From: Spirochaetales bacterium | GTDB lineage: Bacteria; Spirochaetota; Spirochaetia; Sphaerochaetales; Sphaerochaetaceae | Assembly: GCA_017478205.1 (NCBI GenBank) | Contig: JAFVDZ010000014.1 | Span: 1 to 38,651, forward strand | DNA: 38,651 nt | Direction of reading: 5' to 3' | Part shown: in pieces, positions 30,524-38,651 of the stretch | Numbering within the stretch: the stretch's first letter is position 1 | Layout: each line of letters begins with the position of its first letter | Notes under the pieces: model-generated | Told to the model about the DNA's origin: nothing | What the model saw: the letters and a program-made list of their open reading frames with translations, nothing else | Databases searched by the model: none | Translations under genes and position numbers: made by a program

Positions 30524-32575
30524 TCAGTTGGTCTTGATCCTGAACATCGAAATCGTGTTGCTGTCAGCTGCACAGCAGAGCAGGTATGCACCGCTTCGAG
30601 ATATAGCAACTCTTTCTGGTGCAAAGTTTGTCTTTGTGACGCCAACGAATACTGGAAGGTTGTTTTCAATTTTCCAGGTGCTTATAGATTGCTCGTTGAA
30701 GATATACAGGAAGCTCTCATCATAGTTCATTAGCATCTTTACACTTGAAACATTGCTTCCTTCGTCACTGCTTCTTACGATAGTTCTTACTTTTGTAATA
30801 GACTCACCATCGCAAGCATAGACAAAGAGATTCTGTCCAACAGTAACTACTGCTCTTGATATCTCACCATTTCCAGCGGGAAGCAGTGAAACAGCTGTTG
30901 CTCCTATAAGCTCTGTTGCATCATCAAGGAACAAGGATCTACAGATATTTGCTTCACTCCAGATGAAGTCGATGTATCCATCGGTTGGGTTTACGAATAC
31001 AGATTTCTCTCCATCGTCTGAAGAGTCCATAAGAGTGTACTGTGTTACAGTCTTTCCTCCGTGGATTACTCGTCCTGTTGTGTAATAGCAATCTGCAGAG
31101 CCCAGTGTAGTATTCGAGTTCTCGATGCTTCTGAGTGGAATGAAGTTTCTTGGCTGGTTCGAATAGCCAAAGAAACCAAAGTTTCCATTCATCCAGTTTG
31201 CATTCTTGATAAGTCCGACTGGCTTTACGATGTAGTAGTCGCTGTTGTTGCTTCTGATAAGTCCGTCTCCTGATACCTCCTTTGTCAATGTCATTGCGCT
31301 GCCATCATATGCGTAACGTGCTGTTGCACCTCTTGTGGTTCCATCGACTACAGCATTCTCATAGAGTAGGACAATCTTGTTGTAGCCATTGAGCTGGATT
31401 GCGTCACAAACTGGATATTCATATGTGGTGCTTGTGTTGGCTACAAGTTCATTTAGCTGTATTGAACAGATTGTTGCTGTCTTTGTAGCATCGGAAGTGA
31501 GAAGAATGTTTCCATCTGATAGAAATTCCATCGTATTCCTTCCTCCGATCTTCAATTCTTCTGAACTTGTTGTTACTCCGGCAAGTACTGGGACACCTAC
31601 CTCTCCCAAGATTGCAGCTTGGAAGGAAATAGATGTCGAACCTGTAGTTCCGAGCATCTTTGTTGCTGCAATGATATCAAGACGATGCTCTCCAGGGGCA
31701 GGACAAATGGTGATTTCGGTACCAGTTCCGATTTTGATACCATCAAGATACCAGGTTACAGTGATATCACTTGAATTGATGGAGCTGGTGTCGAGCTCAA
31801 CTTTCAGATCTGTCTGAGCCGGAACTTGATCGCCGGATGAAATATTCTTCACAGTGCAGATGACTGGTGTTCCTGCCTTATTTTCGAGTGTCAGCTGACC
31901 AACTACATCAGGAAGGGCGGTTACGTTGAAGTTCAAGGAGCCTGAGGTAGTCCTGCCATCTGCAATTCTTACAGCCTCTGTATAACCAGCAACCTTCTTT
32001 CCCTTGTTATATAAGAAGGCATGGACGATATAAGAGCCTGCAGGAAGCTCATTGACAGAGAGGGTTGCGCTCGAGTTGCTTATATCGAGATTTCTTGCAG
32101 AAAGGAAGATGTTTCCATTCTGGTCCTCGATGCTCACTTCGACAGATGGGACTTCGACATCAGAGCCAGGCCAGGTGTAGATCAGATTGAGTGCACCCTG
32201 TCCGATAAGCTGGTTGAGAACTACAACAGCTGAAGTGTTGGTCTTGTTCAGGTTGAAGTTTGTGCTTCCCTTTACAAGCGATGTTCCTTCATCATTACAA
32301 CCCTCTGCTGTGATGTTCCAGGAGCCTACAGGAACCCCCTCAAGAAGGAATGTGCTCCTTCTTGTGTTGTACACATGAGTCTTGTTGTCTGGTCCGACAC
32401 ATGTGATCTTGTAACTGGAGATGGAAAGATCGAGGTTGGAAGGAGTGATGGTTCGAGTCTCCTTGTCCAGGATTATCCTCATATCCTGTGTGCTCGCTTC
32501 TTCTTGGCTACATCCTACAAAAAGCATCAGTGATGCTAAAAAGATAAGTAGGAGATTTGAAAGAGATTTTTTCAT
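30524..32575 (-). CDS. large lipoprotein with Ig-like region and propeller-like C-terminus
   Basis: A 683-residue exported lipoprotein of unrecognised family. Signal and lipobox: LLLIFLASLMLFVGC. Residues ~60-230 look like repeated beta-sandwich segments (LLEGVPVGSWNITAEGC, LSVNELPAGSYIVHAFLYNK), and TDLKVELDTSS with DITVTWYLDGIKIGTG suggests an Ig/PKD-like domain. From ~340 onward, repeated beta motifs (TMEFLSDGNILLTSD, FLYIFNEQSISTWKIENN) suggest a beta-propeller. GGAGG six bases before ATG 32575 fixes the start; a more upstream ATG at 32617 would place 14 basic residues first. A single gene with its own terminator. Ligand unknown. Confidence 0.75.
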   Translation of the reverse strand: MKKSLSNLLLIFLASLMLFVGCSQEEASTQDMRIILDKETRTITPSNLDLSISSYKITCVGPDNKTHVYNTRRSTFLLEGVPVGSWNITAEGCNDEGTSLVKGSTNFNLNKTNTSAVVVLNQLIGQGALNLIYTWPGSDVEVPSVEVSIEDQNGNIFLSARNLDISNSSATLSVNELPAGSYIVHAFLYNKGKKVAGYTEAVRIADGRTTSGSLNFNVTALPDVVGQLTLENKAGTPVICTVKNISSGDQVPAQTDLKVELDTSSINSSDITVTWYLDGIKIGTGTEITICPAPGEHRLDIIAATKMLGTTGSTSISFQAAILGEVGVPVLAGVTTSSEELKIGGRNTMEFLSDGNILLTSDATKTATICSIQLNELVANTSTTYEYPVCDAIQLNGYNKIVLLYENAVVDGTTRGATARYAYDGSAMTLTKEVSGDGLIRSNNSDYYIVKPVGLIKNANWMNGNFGFFGYSNQPRNFIPLRSIENSNTTLGSADCYYTTGRVIHGGKTVTQYTLMDSSDDGEKSVFVNPTDGYIDFIWSEANICRSLFLDDATELIGATAVSLLPAGNGEISRAVVTVGQNLFVYACDGESITKVRTIVRSSDEGSNVSSVKMLMNYDESFLYIFNEQSISTWKIENNLPVFVGVTKTNFAPERVAISRSGAYLLCCAADSNTISMFRIKTN

Positions 32576-32671
32576 AGAATACCTCCGAAAAAAATGTCTA
32601 TATCTCCTCTTGCTCAAAAAAATGGTTTTTCGTTCAACTTTTTTTTGGTATATTTCGAAAAAGGGATAAAT

Positions 32672-33166
32672 ATGTTGAAAAAACTAGTTCTTTTGCTCCT
32701 TTTTCTTACCTTTGCAACACTGATGTTCGTACCAATACAGAACAGAGTCATCTATTACTCTCTCTTTCCTCTGATGATGATATGGGTGTTGCTGTTTCAT
32801 TTCCTTGAGGACAGTGTCAGTGTAAAGGAGATGAAAAGAAAACTTGGAAAGGAAGATTTCTTTTATATAAAGGCAGGCTACATCTTCATGGATGGAAACG
32901 CTGCGACACTTACAAATGGAATGCTTGTGATTGACAATGGAAATGTACTCTTCTATAAGAGGGACAAGAGCACAAAGGCAAAGCTTGTCTATTCATTTCC
33001 TATCGATTCTGTAATTGGCTATACACTTGGAAAGGTCGATGAGTACCATTTTGGAGTTACATTCACTGTTGAAGGTGAAAAGAATGAGATCAGGTTTGCA
33101 GGAAAGGAATTTGCTTCGAGAGAAAAAGAACTCAGAGTTGCATTAGCTTGGCCTGAAGAAGAGTGA
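32672..33166 (+). CDS. small membrane protein with PH-like cytoplasmic domain
   Basis: A 164-residue protein: two hydrophobic helices (LVLLLLFLTFATLMFV, YYSLFPLMMIWVLLFHFL), then a soluble beta-rich domain (NGMLVIDNGNVLFYKR, VYSFPIDSVIGYTLGK) that resembles a bacterial PH domain by pattern only. AAAGGG before ATG 32672 decides against an upstream ATG at 32594. It is divergent from the large lipoprotein gene. No known family recognised. Confidence 0.65.
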   Translation: MLKKLVLLLLFLTFATLMFVPIQNRVIYYSLFPLMMIWVLLFHFLEDSVSVKEMKRKLGKEDFFYIKAGYIFMDGNAATLTNGMLVIDNGNVLFYKRDKSTKAKLVYSFPIDSVIGYTLGKVDEYHFGVTFTVEGEKNEIRFAGKEFASREKELRVALAWPEEE

Positions 33167-33240
33167 TTTCAACCAAAATGAATTGAAAGTGGGCAAATAT
33201 ACCCCGCTTTATTATTGCTGTGGCTTCTATGCTATCTATT

Positions 33241-33783
33241 ATGAAAAAAGACATAGCTATAATTCTTTTTCTTTTCCTTTCATTTTCTCTCTCTGCCACA
33301 AATCTAGCCCTTGGCATCGATATGATGAGCCTTGATAGTCTTGATGGGCCGTTATCGATAAGGGGAGAGTGTGGTGTGATCCTTGATGATGATTTCAGAT
33401 TCTCTTTCAATTTTGGGTATTATCAGAAAAAGGATGTGGATATCTTGCTCAAGGGAGCAAGATTTGCTCTCTCTGCAGACTGCTTTCTTTTTGAAAACAG
33501 TGGTATGTATGCAGGTGTGAATGTTGTAGACTTGAGTTACCTCTGGGGTTTTGATGCTCCTTCTGATAATCCATTTGTAATGACGCAGGTGCGTCTTGGA
33601 TACCTCTACACTTATCATGATCGTTTTTCACTTGATATAAGGCTCACATTGAATGACCCAGTTAAGGTCAGCGAGAGCAGTTCTCGTTTCCTTCAAGATT
33701 GCTTCAAGCAATATTCGAAATACTACTTTGCAATCATTCTCTCCTATGGTTTTTCCATTCCTTGGCTCTTGAAAGGTGAATGA
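33241..33783 (+). CDS. exported protein, probable small outer-membrane barrel
   Basis: A 180-residue protein with signal peptide MKKDIAIILFLFLSFSLSA. The mature part has alternating beta segments (FRFSFNFGYYQKKDVD, MYAGVNVVDLSYLWGF, QVRLGYLYTYHDRFSLDIRL) and ends in SYGFSIPWLLKGE. It looks like other short barrel candidates here (7859-8485, 13210-13980) but no family is recognised. ATG 33241 is preferred to GTG 33220 because it starts the signal peptide. No ribosome site is visible; TATGCT seven bases upstream could be a -10 box but no good -35 accompanies it. Confidence 0.6.
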   Translation: MKKDIAIILFLFLSFSLSATNLALGIDMMSLDSLDGPLSIRGECGVILDDDFRFSFNFGYYQKKDVDILLKGARFALSADCFLFENSGMYAGVNVVDLSYLWGFDAPSDNPFVMTQVRLGYLYTYHDRFSLDIRLTLNDPVKVSESSSRFLQDCFKQYSKYYFAIILSYGFSIPWLLKGE

Positions 33784-33888
33784 AGATTCCACTTCAACCG
33801 CTTTTAGTGAAAGTGGGCTGAAATTGAAGATTTCTGACCCTCCCTAGAATCTAATCTTTGAGACAGGAAACACTCTAAGGAGGAAAAT

Positions 33889-34746
33889 ATGAGAGCAGTT
33901 GAGCATTTTAGAAGATACTTCAACATTGTCATGCTAGTGTTCATGACAAGTTTCCTTCTCTTTAGCTGTACTATGGAAGCAGAGTCGCTAACAGCAGAAT
34001 TAGAAGGTGAAGTGAAGAGCAGGGTTGCAAGAGCAATCGATTCACAGCTTGAGGATGTCATTCCCCAGATAAAGGATGATATTGCAGGTGATATCGAAGA
34101 CATCGATCTACTTTATCAGGCAAATGGCGAATACATCGTTGCAAGAGCGATCGAGGAAGGTGGTATGGATTACCTCGTCTTCTCTGACAAGATAACAAGA
34201 GCAAACACTACAGATGAGATATTGTCAGCAGCCAAGCCAGTGCTTCCTGAAGAGGAGTACAAAGTGCTCCTTGAAAGAGTAGAAGAGGAAGAGAGCAAGG
34301 CTAGAGCGCTCTATGAGGAGTGTTCTAGAGCAATGACGAGTGCTCAGCAGAAGGCATTCTACAAGGACCTCAAGAAGATGGTCGTAAAAGCAGTTGTACT
34401 TTTGACTGCAGGACTTGTATATGCTTGCATTCCAAAAGCTATGGTATGGGGAAAGGTATCTGCTGCCTGTGCTGTCTCGGTCGCTGCTGGTATTGCTGCA
34501 AGCGGTATTCTCAATGTCATGGAATATTATCGCTATGGCAAGGAGTTCGACTCTCTAGATACCTGGCTTAAGGATGTCTACAGCTCTGCATATGGTGAAT
34601 GGGCACTTGCATCGACAGTCATAGCAACAGGAACTGCAGCAAAACGCTCTCCTGTTGTTACAGGCCTTATCATAATTGCATATGCACTTTATGGTGTTCT
34701 GGAGAATATGAAGCCACTCATGAGTAAATATGGCTTCTCGATATAA
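33889..34746 (+). CDS. lipoprotein with C-terminal membrane segments
   Basis: A 285-residue protein of unrecognised family. The signal has a long n-region and a lipobox (MTSFLLFSC). Residues ~30-145 are charged and helical (EGEVKSRVARAIDSQLED, LLERVEEEESKARALYEEC), possibly coiled coil. Hydrophobic glycine/alanine-rich stretches follow (VVLLTAGLVYACIPKAMVWG, AVSVAAGIAASGIL, VTGLIIIAYALYGVL). AAGGAGG six bases before ATG is the strongest ribosome site in the region. TAGAAT lies upstream at about 33845. Single gene, with a hairpin after it. Confidence 0.7.
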   Translation: MRAVEHFRRYFNIVMLVFMTSFLLFSCTMEAESLTAELEGEVKSRVARAIDSQLEDVIPQIKDDIAGDIEDIDLLYQANGEYIVARAIEEGGMDYLVFSDKITRANTTDEILSAAKPVLPEEEYKVLLERVEEEESKARALYEECSRAMTSAQQKAFYKDLKKMVVKAVVLLTAGLVYACIPKAMVWGKVSAACAVSVAAGIAASGILNVMEYYRYGKEFDSLDTWLKDVYSSAYGEWALASTVIATGTAAKRSPVVTGLIIIAYALYGVLENMKPLMSKYGFSI

Positions 34747-34761
34747 TGACTTGCATTTGTG

Positions 34762-34793
34762 GGATGGTAGTCTCTTGCTGCCATCCTTTATTG
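34762..34793 (+). terminator. terminator after the 33889 lipoprotein gene
   Basis: GGATGG (34762-34767) pairs with CCATCC (34781-34786), with AG/CT extending the stem around a bulge, followed by TTTATT. Confidence 0.65.
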
Positions 34794-34815
34794 ATGTTCC
34801 TGATAAAACTCTGAC

Positions 34816-34845
34816 TTCAATAAACTAATCAGAGTATGGCATAAT
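34816..34845 (+). promoter_or_regulatory. pepT promoter predicted to give a leaderless mRNA
   Basis: TTCAAT (34816-34821), 18 bases, CATAAT (34840-34845), then six bases to ATG 34852. The bases between (AGCCAC) hold no ribosome site. The -35 is weak. Confidence 0.5.
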
Positions 34846-34851
34846 AGCCAC

Positions 34852-36075
34852 ATGATAGATTTCAAGGAAAGCGTAAGCAATCGTTTTATTAGATATACTC
34901 AGTTTGACACCATGAGTGATGATAGCCTTGTGGGTAAAGTGCGTCCTACGACTCCAGGTCAGATGATACTCCTTAAGCAGTTGAAAAAGGAGCTTGAGGA
35001 GCTTGGTCTTGAAACCTATCTAGGAAAAGAAGCAGTTCTTATGGGAACTTTGAAGGGCAATACTTCAGCAAAAACGATTGGCTTCATGGCCCATGTAGAT
35101 ACTGCAAACGATGTGATGGGCAATGGAGTCAAGGCCCAGCGACATGTTTACCGTGGTGGTGATATCAAACTTGATAATGGAACAGTCATAAAGGAAAGCG
35201 AGAACAGAGACCTCGAACTGTATATGGGAGAAGAGGTCATAACAAGCGATGGAAGCACTCTCCTTGGCTCAGATGACAAGGCAGGCGTTGCCGAGATAAT
35301 GGAGGCTCTTACTTACATCAAGGCACATCCTGAAGTTCCTCATGGTGATATTGAAGTCTTCTTCACACCTGATGAAGAGACAGGTAGTGGCATGGATGCC
35401 TTTCCGTTTGATAGAAAGAAAAGTGTTTGCTGTTACACGATAGATGGCGGAAGGGAAGGTGAAATTGAAAGTGAATGCTTCAATGCAGCTTCAATAGAGG
35501 TTGTTGTCCATGGCGTCTCAACTCATTTGGGCTCTGCTAGGGGCAAGCTTGTCAACGCTGTCACTGTTGCATCCCATATCGTCACATCCCTTCCTCAATC
35601 AGAGAGCCCTGAGGCAACTGATGGTCGCTATGGCTATTATTGTGTTCTTGGTTTTGAAGGAAACCAGGCAAAAGCTAAGCTTGATATATTCATCCGTGAT
35701 TTCGATTCAAAATGTTTTGATGAAAGAATCGAGAATGTTGAAAGAGTTGTCAGGTCAATTGAAGCACTTTACCACGCCAAGATCGACATAAATAAAAGTG
35801 TGACATATAGGAATATGGCAATAGCGAACAGTAAATTGCCTGAAGCAACAAAAAGTATAATGGAAGCAGGAGAGGCTTTGGGAATCGAAATCTATGAATC
35901 GATAATTCGAGGCGGAACAGATGGCGCAAGACTTGCCGAAGAGGGCACTCCATGTCCTAATATATTTACAGGAGGACACAATCTTCACTCCCTTGAAGAG
36001 TGGATAGGTGTTCCTGCAATGTCAAAGAGTGTTAATCTGATAATTGAAATTGCTAGATGGTGGGCTTCAAAGTGA
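34852..36075 (+). CDS. pepT: peptidase T (tripeptide aminopeptidase, M20B)
   Basis: Cytoplasmic zinc aminopeptidase releasing N-terminal residues from tripeptides. Metal and catalytic motifs: FMAHVDTA (His81, Asp83), LLGSDDKAGVAEI (bridging Asp141), TPDEETGSG (Glu175-Glu176), YTIDGG and FTGGHNLHSLEEW (late His ligand). IRGGTDGARL is a further family landmark. Length 407 matches PepT. First gene of a three-gene unit, with the next gene starting inside its 3' end. The promoter predicts a leaderless message. Confidence 0.95.
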   Translation: MIDFKESVSNRFIRYTQFDTMSDDSLVGKVRPTTPGQMILLKQLKKELEELGLETYLGKEAVLMGTLKGNTSAKTIGFMAHVDTANDVMGNGVKAQRHVYRGGDIKLDNGTVIKESENRDLELYMGEEVITSDGSTLLGSDDKAGVAEIMEALTYIKAHPEVPHGDIEVFFTPDEETGSGMDAFPFDRKKSVCCYTIDGGREGEIESECFNAASIEVVVHGVSTHLGSARGKLVNAVTVASHIVTSLPQSESPEATDGRYGYYCVLGFEGNQAKAKLDIFIRDFDSKCFDERIENVERVVRSIEALYHAKIDINKSVTYRNMAIANSKLPEATKSIMEAGEALGIEIYESIIRGGTDGARLAEEGTPCPNIFTGGHNLHSLEEWIGVPAMSKSVNLIIEIARWWASK

Positions 36076-36980
36076 AAAGATTGGTTTTATTACTTCTATT
36101 ACTTTTATCAGCTTCTTCACTGCTGTTTTCTGCCACTTTGCCCGATGAAGATATGGCAGCTTTGACCAAGGCTGTAAACCAGCTTTATTTCCCTTTGTCT
36201 GGTGATGAACTATATTGCAATATTATCGATTACGAAGAGCGTGGAAATCTTTCTTTCTTGACTGTTTCACTCTCTGGAACTGAGAGAGTTCTTGTATATG
36301 AAAGGGGAAAGCACCTTGAGAAGAACATCTACAACGCTTTTCATGATGTCCTGCTTTACAACCCTGATTTCAATATGGTGTCTCCTTGCCTTGATTACAT
36401 CACAGCGCGTGAACGCTCTTCAATTTCAATAGAGGGCAAGCACCCTTACACAGCGAGATTTACGCTTAAAAACCTCGAAGGCACTCCTGTTGCACTCTAT
36501 GATATAAAAGAGAGGACAGGGGAGGCTGTAATCTTTGAGCCTGTCTGGATCGGCAGTGAAATGACAGGTCTTCAACTTGAAAAGACAAGATCTCTTGAAT
36601 TAAATGGACTTGTCCGATTTGGACCAAATGGTGTTTCCACATTAGCTGCAGGCCTTTCTTGCAATACACCGATCAAGAGGATAAAGGCACTCTTGAGAGT
36701 AGATACTAAAGAGCTGACTTTTGCTGCAGGTCTTGGAACAACTCTTTCACTGACAACGTTGACAAATAGTCACTTTACACTATTTGAGGATGGAAGACTA
36801 AATGCTTCTTTCCTTGTAGGATTCGATTCCCTTGATGACTTCAAATTGAGTGGTGGCTTCACGATCTGCTATGAGCACTTTATCAACAACCACTATTTCT
36901 GGGGTATCGGATATGAGAGAATGGCAAGTGAAAAAGTTTTGAACACAGGCATCGTAATGAAGGTGGGCTACGTATTATGA
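36072..36980 (+). CDS. exported envelope protein of unknown family
   Basis: A 302-residue protein with signal peptide MKRLVLLLLLLLSASSLLFS. The first half is mixed (DEDMAALTKAVNQLY, RERSSISIEGKHPYTARF). The last third has alternating beta segments (FTLFEDGRLNASFLVGF, FKLSGGFTICYEHF, GIVMKVGYVL), consistent with an outer-membrane barrel ending. The start is taken as GTG 36072, with GGTGGG seven bases upstream and a GTGA overlap with the pepT stop; ATG 36057 would add five residues. It overlaps the next lipoprotein gene by four bases. Confidence 0.65.
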   Translation: MKRLVLLLLLLLSASSLLFSATLPDEDMAALTKAVNQLYFPLSGDELYCNIIDYEERGNLSFLTVSLSGTERVLVYERGKHLEKNIYNAFHDVLLYNPDFNMVSPCLDYITARERSSISIEGKHPYTARFTLKNLEGTPVALYDIKERTGEAVIFEPVWIGSEMTGLQLEKTRSLELNGLVRFGPNGVSTLAAGLSCNTPIKRIKALLRVDTKELTFAAGLGTTLSLTTLTNSHFTLFEDGRLNASFLVGFDSLDDFKLSGGFTICYEHFINNHYFWGIGYERMASEKVLNTGIVMKVGYVL

Positions 36981-38365
36981 AGAAGTTTTTCTCTCTTGCC
37001 ATCCTCCTTTCTCTCTTGCTTCTGACATCCTGCCAGAGCATTGCTCTTGTGCTAAGATCTGGCTTTGGTGGTGTTCCTGTCTGGGTAAATAAACTCCCAC
37101 AGGCAGAGGGAATGGCCTACTTCGTTGGTAAGGGGGTTGGAGAGACTCTTTCACAAGCAAAGGGAGAAGCTATCAACAATGTGCTTGAGGAGATTTCTGC
37201 TGTAGTTGGTATTGATATAACAGGTCGATATTTTTCACAGATGATGGCATATGAATATGTCGAGGATGCAGGAATCAGCATAGATGCCGATTACTACAGA
37301 AGAGATATCGATAGCAATCTGTACAACTATTATGTCCTGGCTATTGCTTCTGAGGAGAATCTATCGAAGATCCGTGCACCTGAGTTTCAGAATGTACTTG
37401 AAAGGGAAAGAAGAATAGCTAGTCTGCTTGAAATGGCAAAGGAAAGCTACAAGACGAATAATGATGTTCAGGCAGTGATCTATTGCCTTGAGGCTGTAGA
37501 GGTTTCAGCAAGAGGCAGAATGGATAAGGAAGAGTATCAATATCCTGCTTTGATCAAAAAGGCTACTGAATATCTTTCCAGAATAAAGATCCGCCTTTCA
37601 GAGCAGCGTCCTGAGAAGGGAACTGTACGTGTAACACTCTTACGAAGGAAGGGATTCTTCAGCCCAGGAATTGTGAATGCAGATGTATCAGCTCGCTTCC
37701 CGATTTCGAGCTATGAAGGCAAGACCTTCGTCCTGCCTTTCAAGACTGGTGATGATGGTAGCTTTGTCTTTAAGAAGAACTATTCACCTATGGCCAATGA
37801 GGGAACTGTTGTCTTCTATCTCGATTTCTCATCTCTGATCGATAGGGCTTTGAAATATATCGATGAGAGTGAATTCGAAGAATTTCTGAGTGTAAACGAA
37901 AATATCAGGGAAGAATTCAGTTACTCAAAGACCTCATATATCAGTGATGGAGAACTTATCATAAGCATTGGAGAGTTCGATGCAAAAGGTAGGTTGTTGG
38001 AAAGTACATATGCTCAGGATGCTATCAAGGCCTACTTTGTGAATGAGGGTATAGTCTCAGAAAGCACAAGGCTCAAGTCGGAAACAAAGGAAGAACTGCT
38101 TGAGGAAGTGAAACAGCACTTCCCAGATGCGAAGTATCTGATCTGGGGCAAGGTCGGCTTTGATGATGTATATTCAGCTCCAACAGGAAACAAGATAAGA
38201 ACAGCAGAGGGAAGAGCCTACTTCTACCGTCTTTCAGATGGCTCTCTTATATTAAGTGATGACCACATCAGAAGCCTTACCTGGGTAGATGAAGAGAATG
38301 CAGCTGAAGCACTTTTCACATCATATGGAAAGGATTTGGCGACCAATATTACAAATTACCTCTGA
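36977..38365 (+). CDS. LPP20-like lipoprotein
   Basis: A 462-residue exported lipoprotein: MKKFFSLAILLSLLLLTSC with Cys19. Residues ~35-125 resemble the LPP20/FlgO-associated domain (VPVWVNKLPQAEGMAYFVGK then GETLSQAKGEAINNVLEEIS). After a helical linker (~130-200) there is a beta-rich middle (GTVRVTLLRRKGFFSPGIV) and a C-terminal alpha/beta region (AKYLIWGKVGFDDVY, AEGRAYFYRLSDGSLILSDD) reminiscent of LpoB/CsgG-type lipoproteins. ATGA overlap couples it to the preceding gene. Its last 17 bases overlap the convergent nfo remnant. Specific role unknown. Confidence 0.7.
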   Translation: MKKFFSLAILLSLLLLTSCQSIALVLRSGFGGVPVWVNKLPQAEGMAYFVGKGVGETLSQAKGEAINNVLEEISAVVGIDITGRYFSQMMAYEYVEDAGISIDADYYRRDIDSNLYNYYVLAIASEENLSKIRAPEFQNVLERERRIASLLEMAKESYKTNNDVQAVIYCLEAVEVSARGRMDKEEYQYPALIKKATEYLSRIKIRLSEQRPEKGTVRVTLLRRKGFFSPGIVNADVSARFPISSYEGKTFVLPFKTGDDGSFVFKKNYSPMANEGTVVFYLDFSSLIDRALKYIDESEFEEFLSVNENIREEFSYSKTSYISDGELIISIGEFDAKGRLLESTYAQDAIKAYFVNEGIVSESTRLKSETKEELLEEVKQHFPDAKYLIWGKVGFDDVYSAPTGNKIRTAEGRAYFYRLSDGSLILSDDHIRSLTWVDEENAAEALFTSYGKDLATNITNYL

Positions 38366-38540
38366 GCAGGGTATCGATTTCCTCTCTCCAAAGGTCTGTA
38401 TTAGGTGTTTCCAGAACCATTGGAATGCCCTCAAAGCGCTTGTCATTTGCTATATAGAGAAAGGTATCAAGTCCAATCTTTCCCTTTCCTAGACTTTCGT
38501 GTCTATCAAGATGGTTCTTTACAATAAACGGTTGGATTTG
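38349..38540 (-). pseudogene. nfo: endonuclease IV, C-terminal remnant
   Basis: The frame closing at 38349-38351 encodes the C-terminal ~60 residues of deoxyribonuclease IV, an AP endonuclease of base-excision repair. KNHLDRHESLGKGKIGLDTF carries the DRHxxxGxGxIG zinc-site motif, and GIPMVLETPNTDLW with the LETP motif supplies a further metal Glu. It ends EEIDTLLRGNL. Upstream of about QPFIVKNH the similarity stops and the sequence becomes an ISL3-like transposase end. So nfo is cut here and the N-terminal ~220 residues, if kept, would lie beyond the window. It converges on the LPP20-like gene with a 17-base overlap. Confidence 0.75.
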
Positions 38541-38651
38541 TATTCATAGGCTGGAAGTCTGCTGGCTATAAGGATCTTCATGAAAAAGTATTTGGAGTCC
38601 TTGAATCCATAGGACTTCTTCTTCAGGGTTTTGACCATATTGTTTGTACCC
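38519..38651 (-). mobile_element. ISL3-like transposase, C-terminal end (runs off window)
   Basis: A minus-strand frame entering from the window edge reads TNNMVKTLKKKSYGFKDSKY then FFMKILIASR. This resembles the ending of ISL3-family DDE transposases (N-N-x-x-K-x-L-K-R-x-x-Y-G-F-R-x-F pattern). Its stop (38519-38521) lies inside the nfo sequence in a different frame, so the element's end and the junction are near 38530-38550. No terminal inverted repeat can be confirmed because the other end is outside the window. Confidence 0.6.

Noticed and set aside
33228-33241. Leaderless promoter for the 33241 envelope protein
   Set aside because: TATGCT is seven bases before the ATG but no acceptable -35 lies 16-18 bases upstream, so it was left out of the leaderless set.

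Overview
The window looks like a chromosomal segment of a low-GC, Gram-negative-type anaerobe. The best fit is a spirochaete of the Treponema/Sphaerochaeta kind. This is inferred from a class I lysyl-tRNA synthetase (HIGN and KISSS signatures), a large TGS-domain nucleoside kinase, Rex, many lipobox lipoproteins and signal-peptide beta-barrel candidates, and LicC/TagF-like surface glycan enzymes. No rRNA or taxon-specific marker is present, so placement below phylum is not supported. One tRNA gene is seen and there is no CRISPR array.

Layout. (1) 1-7870 is a surface-polymer locus: a GT2 glycosyltransferase, a LicC-like cytidylyltransferase, a 906-residue protein joining a YidC/Oxa1-like domain to an alkaline-phosphatase/sulfatase domain, a TagF-like glycerophosphotransferase, a GT-D enzyme and a Caps_synth-type transferase. 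(2) 7859-9913 holds a beta-barrel candidate and a CotH-kinase lipoprotein. (3) 9979-14906 has a TGS-uridine-kinase-like protein divergent from an operon whose first gene is an aldehyde:ferredoxin oxidoreductase (AOR) homologue without the iron-sulfur cysteines, followed by an envelope protein and a phosphoesterase lipoprotein. (4) 14896-20578 has a YfcE-type phosphodiesterase, an alpha/beta hydrolase, a YihY membrane protein, a small unknown, a diacylglycerol glucosyltransferase-like GT4 and an MFS transporter. (5) 20579-23395 is a decayed island next to a tRNA(CAU): a frameshifted DUF1016/YhcG nuclease, a serine-recombinase remnant, a frameshifted transposase remnant and a small orphan ORF. 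(6) 23597-33166 is mostly housekeeping: Omp85-like barrel, lysS, era, clpP, a DNase I-fold lipoprotein, an OGG1-type glycosylase, rex, a large lipoprotein and a small membrane protein. (7) 33241-38365 carries envelope proteins, pepT and an LPP20-like lipoprotein. (8) At the right edge an ISL3-like transposase end sits against the last ~60 codons of endonuclease IV (nfo).

How they work together. The left locus can be read as making a CDP-activated, phospho-substituted surface glycan: LicC makes the CDP-activated group, the TagF-like enzyme transfers glycerol phosphate, the sulfatase-fold fusion would transfer a phospho-group outside the inner membrane, and the glycosyltransferases build the chain. 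The GT4 at 18144-19301 could make a glucosyl-diacylglycerol anchor. This pathway is inference.

Transcription signals show a recurring pattern. Several first-of-unit genes (nucleoside kinase, GT4, lysS, clpP, pepT) have a -10 hexamer 6-8 bases before the start codon and no Shine-Dalgarno sequence, which predicts leaderless mRNAs. Other genes, many of them internal to operons, have strong AGGAGG-type sites.
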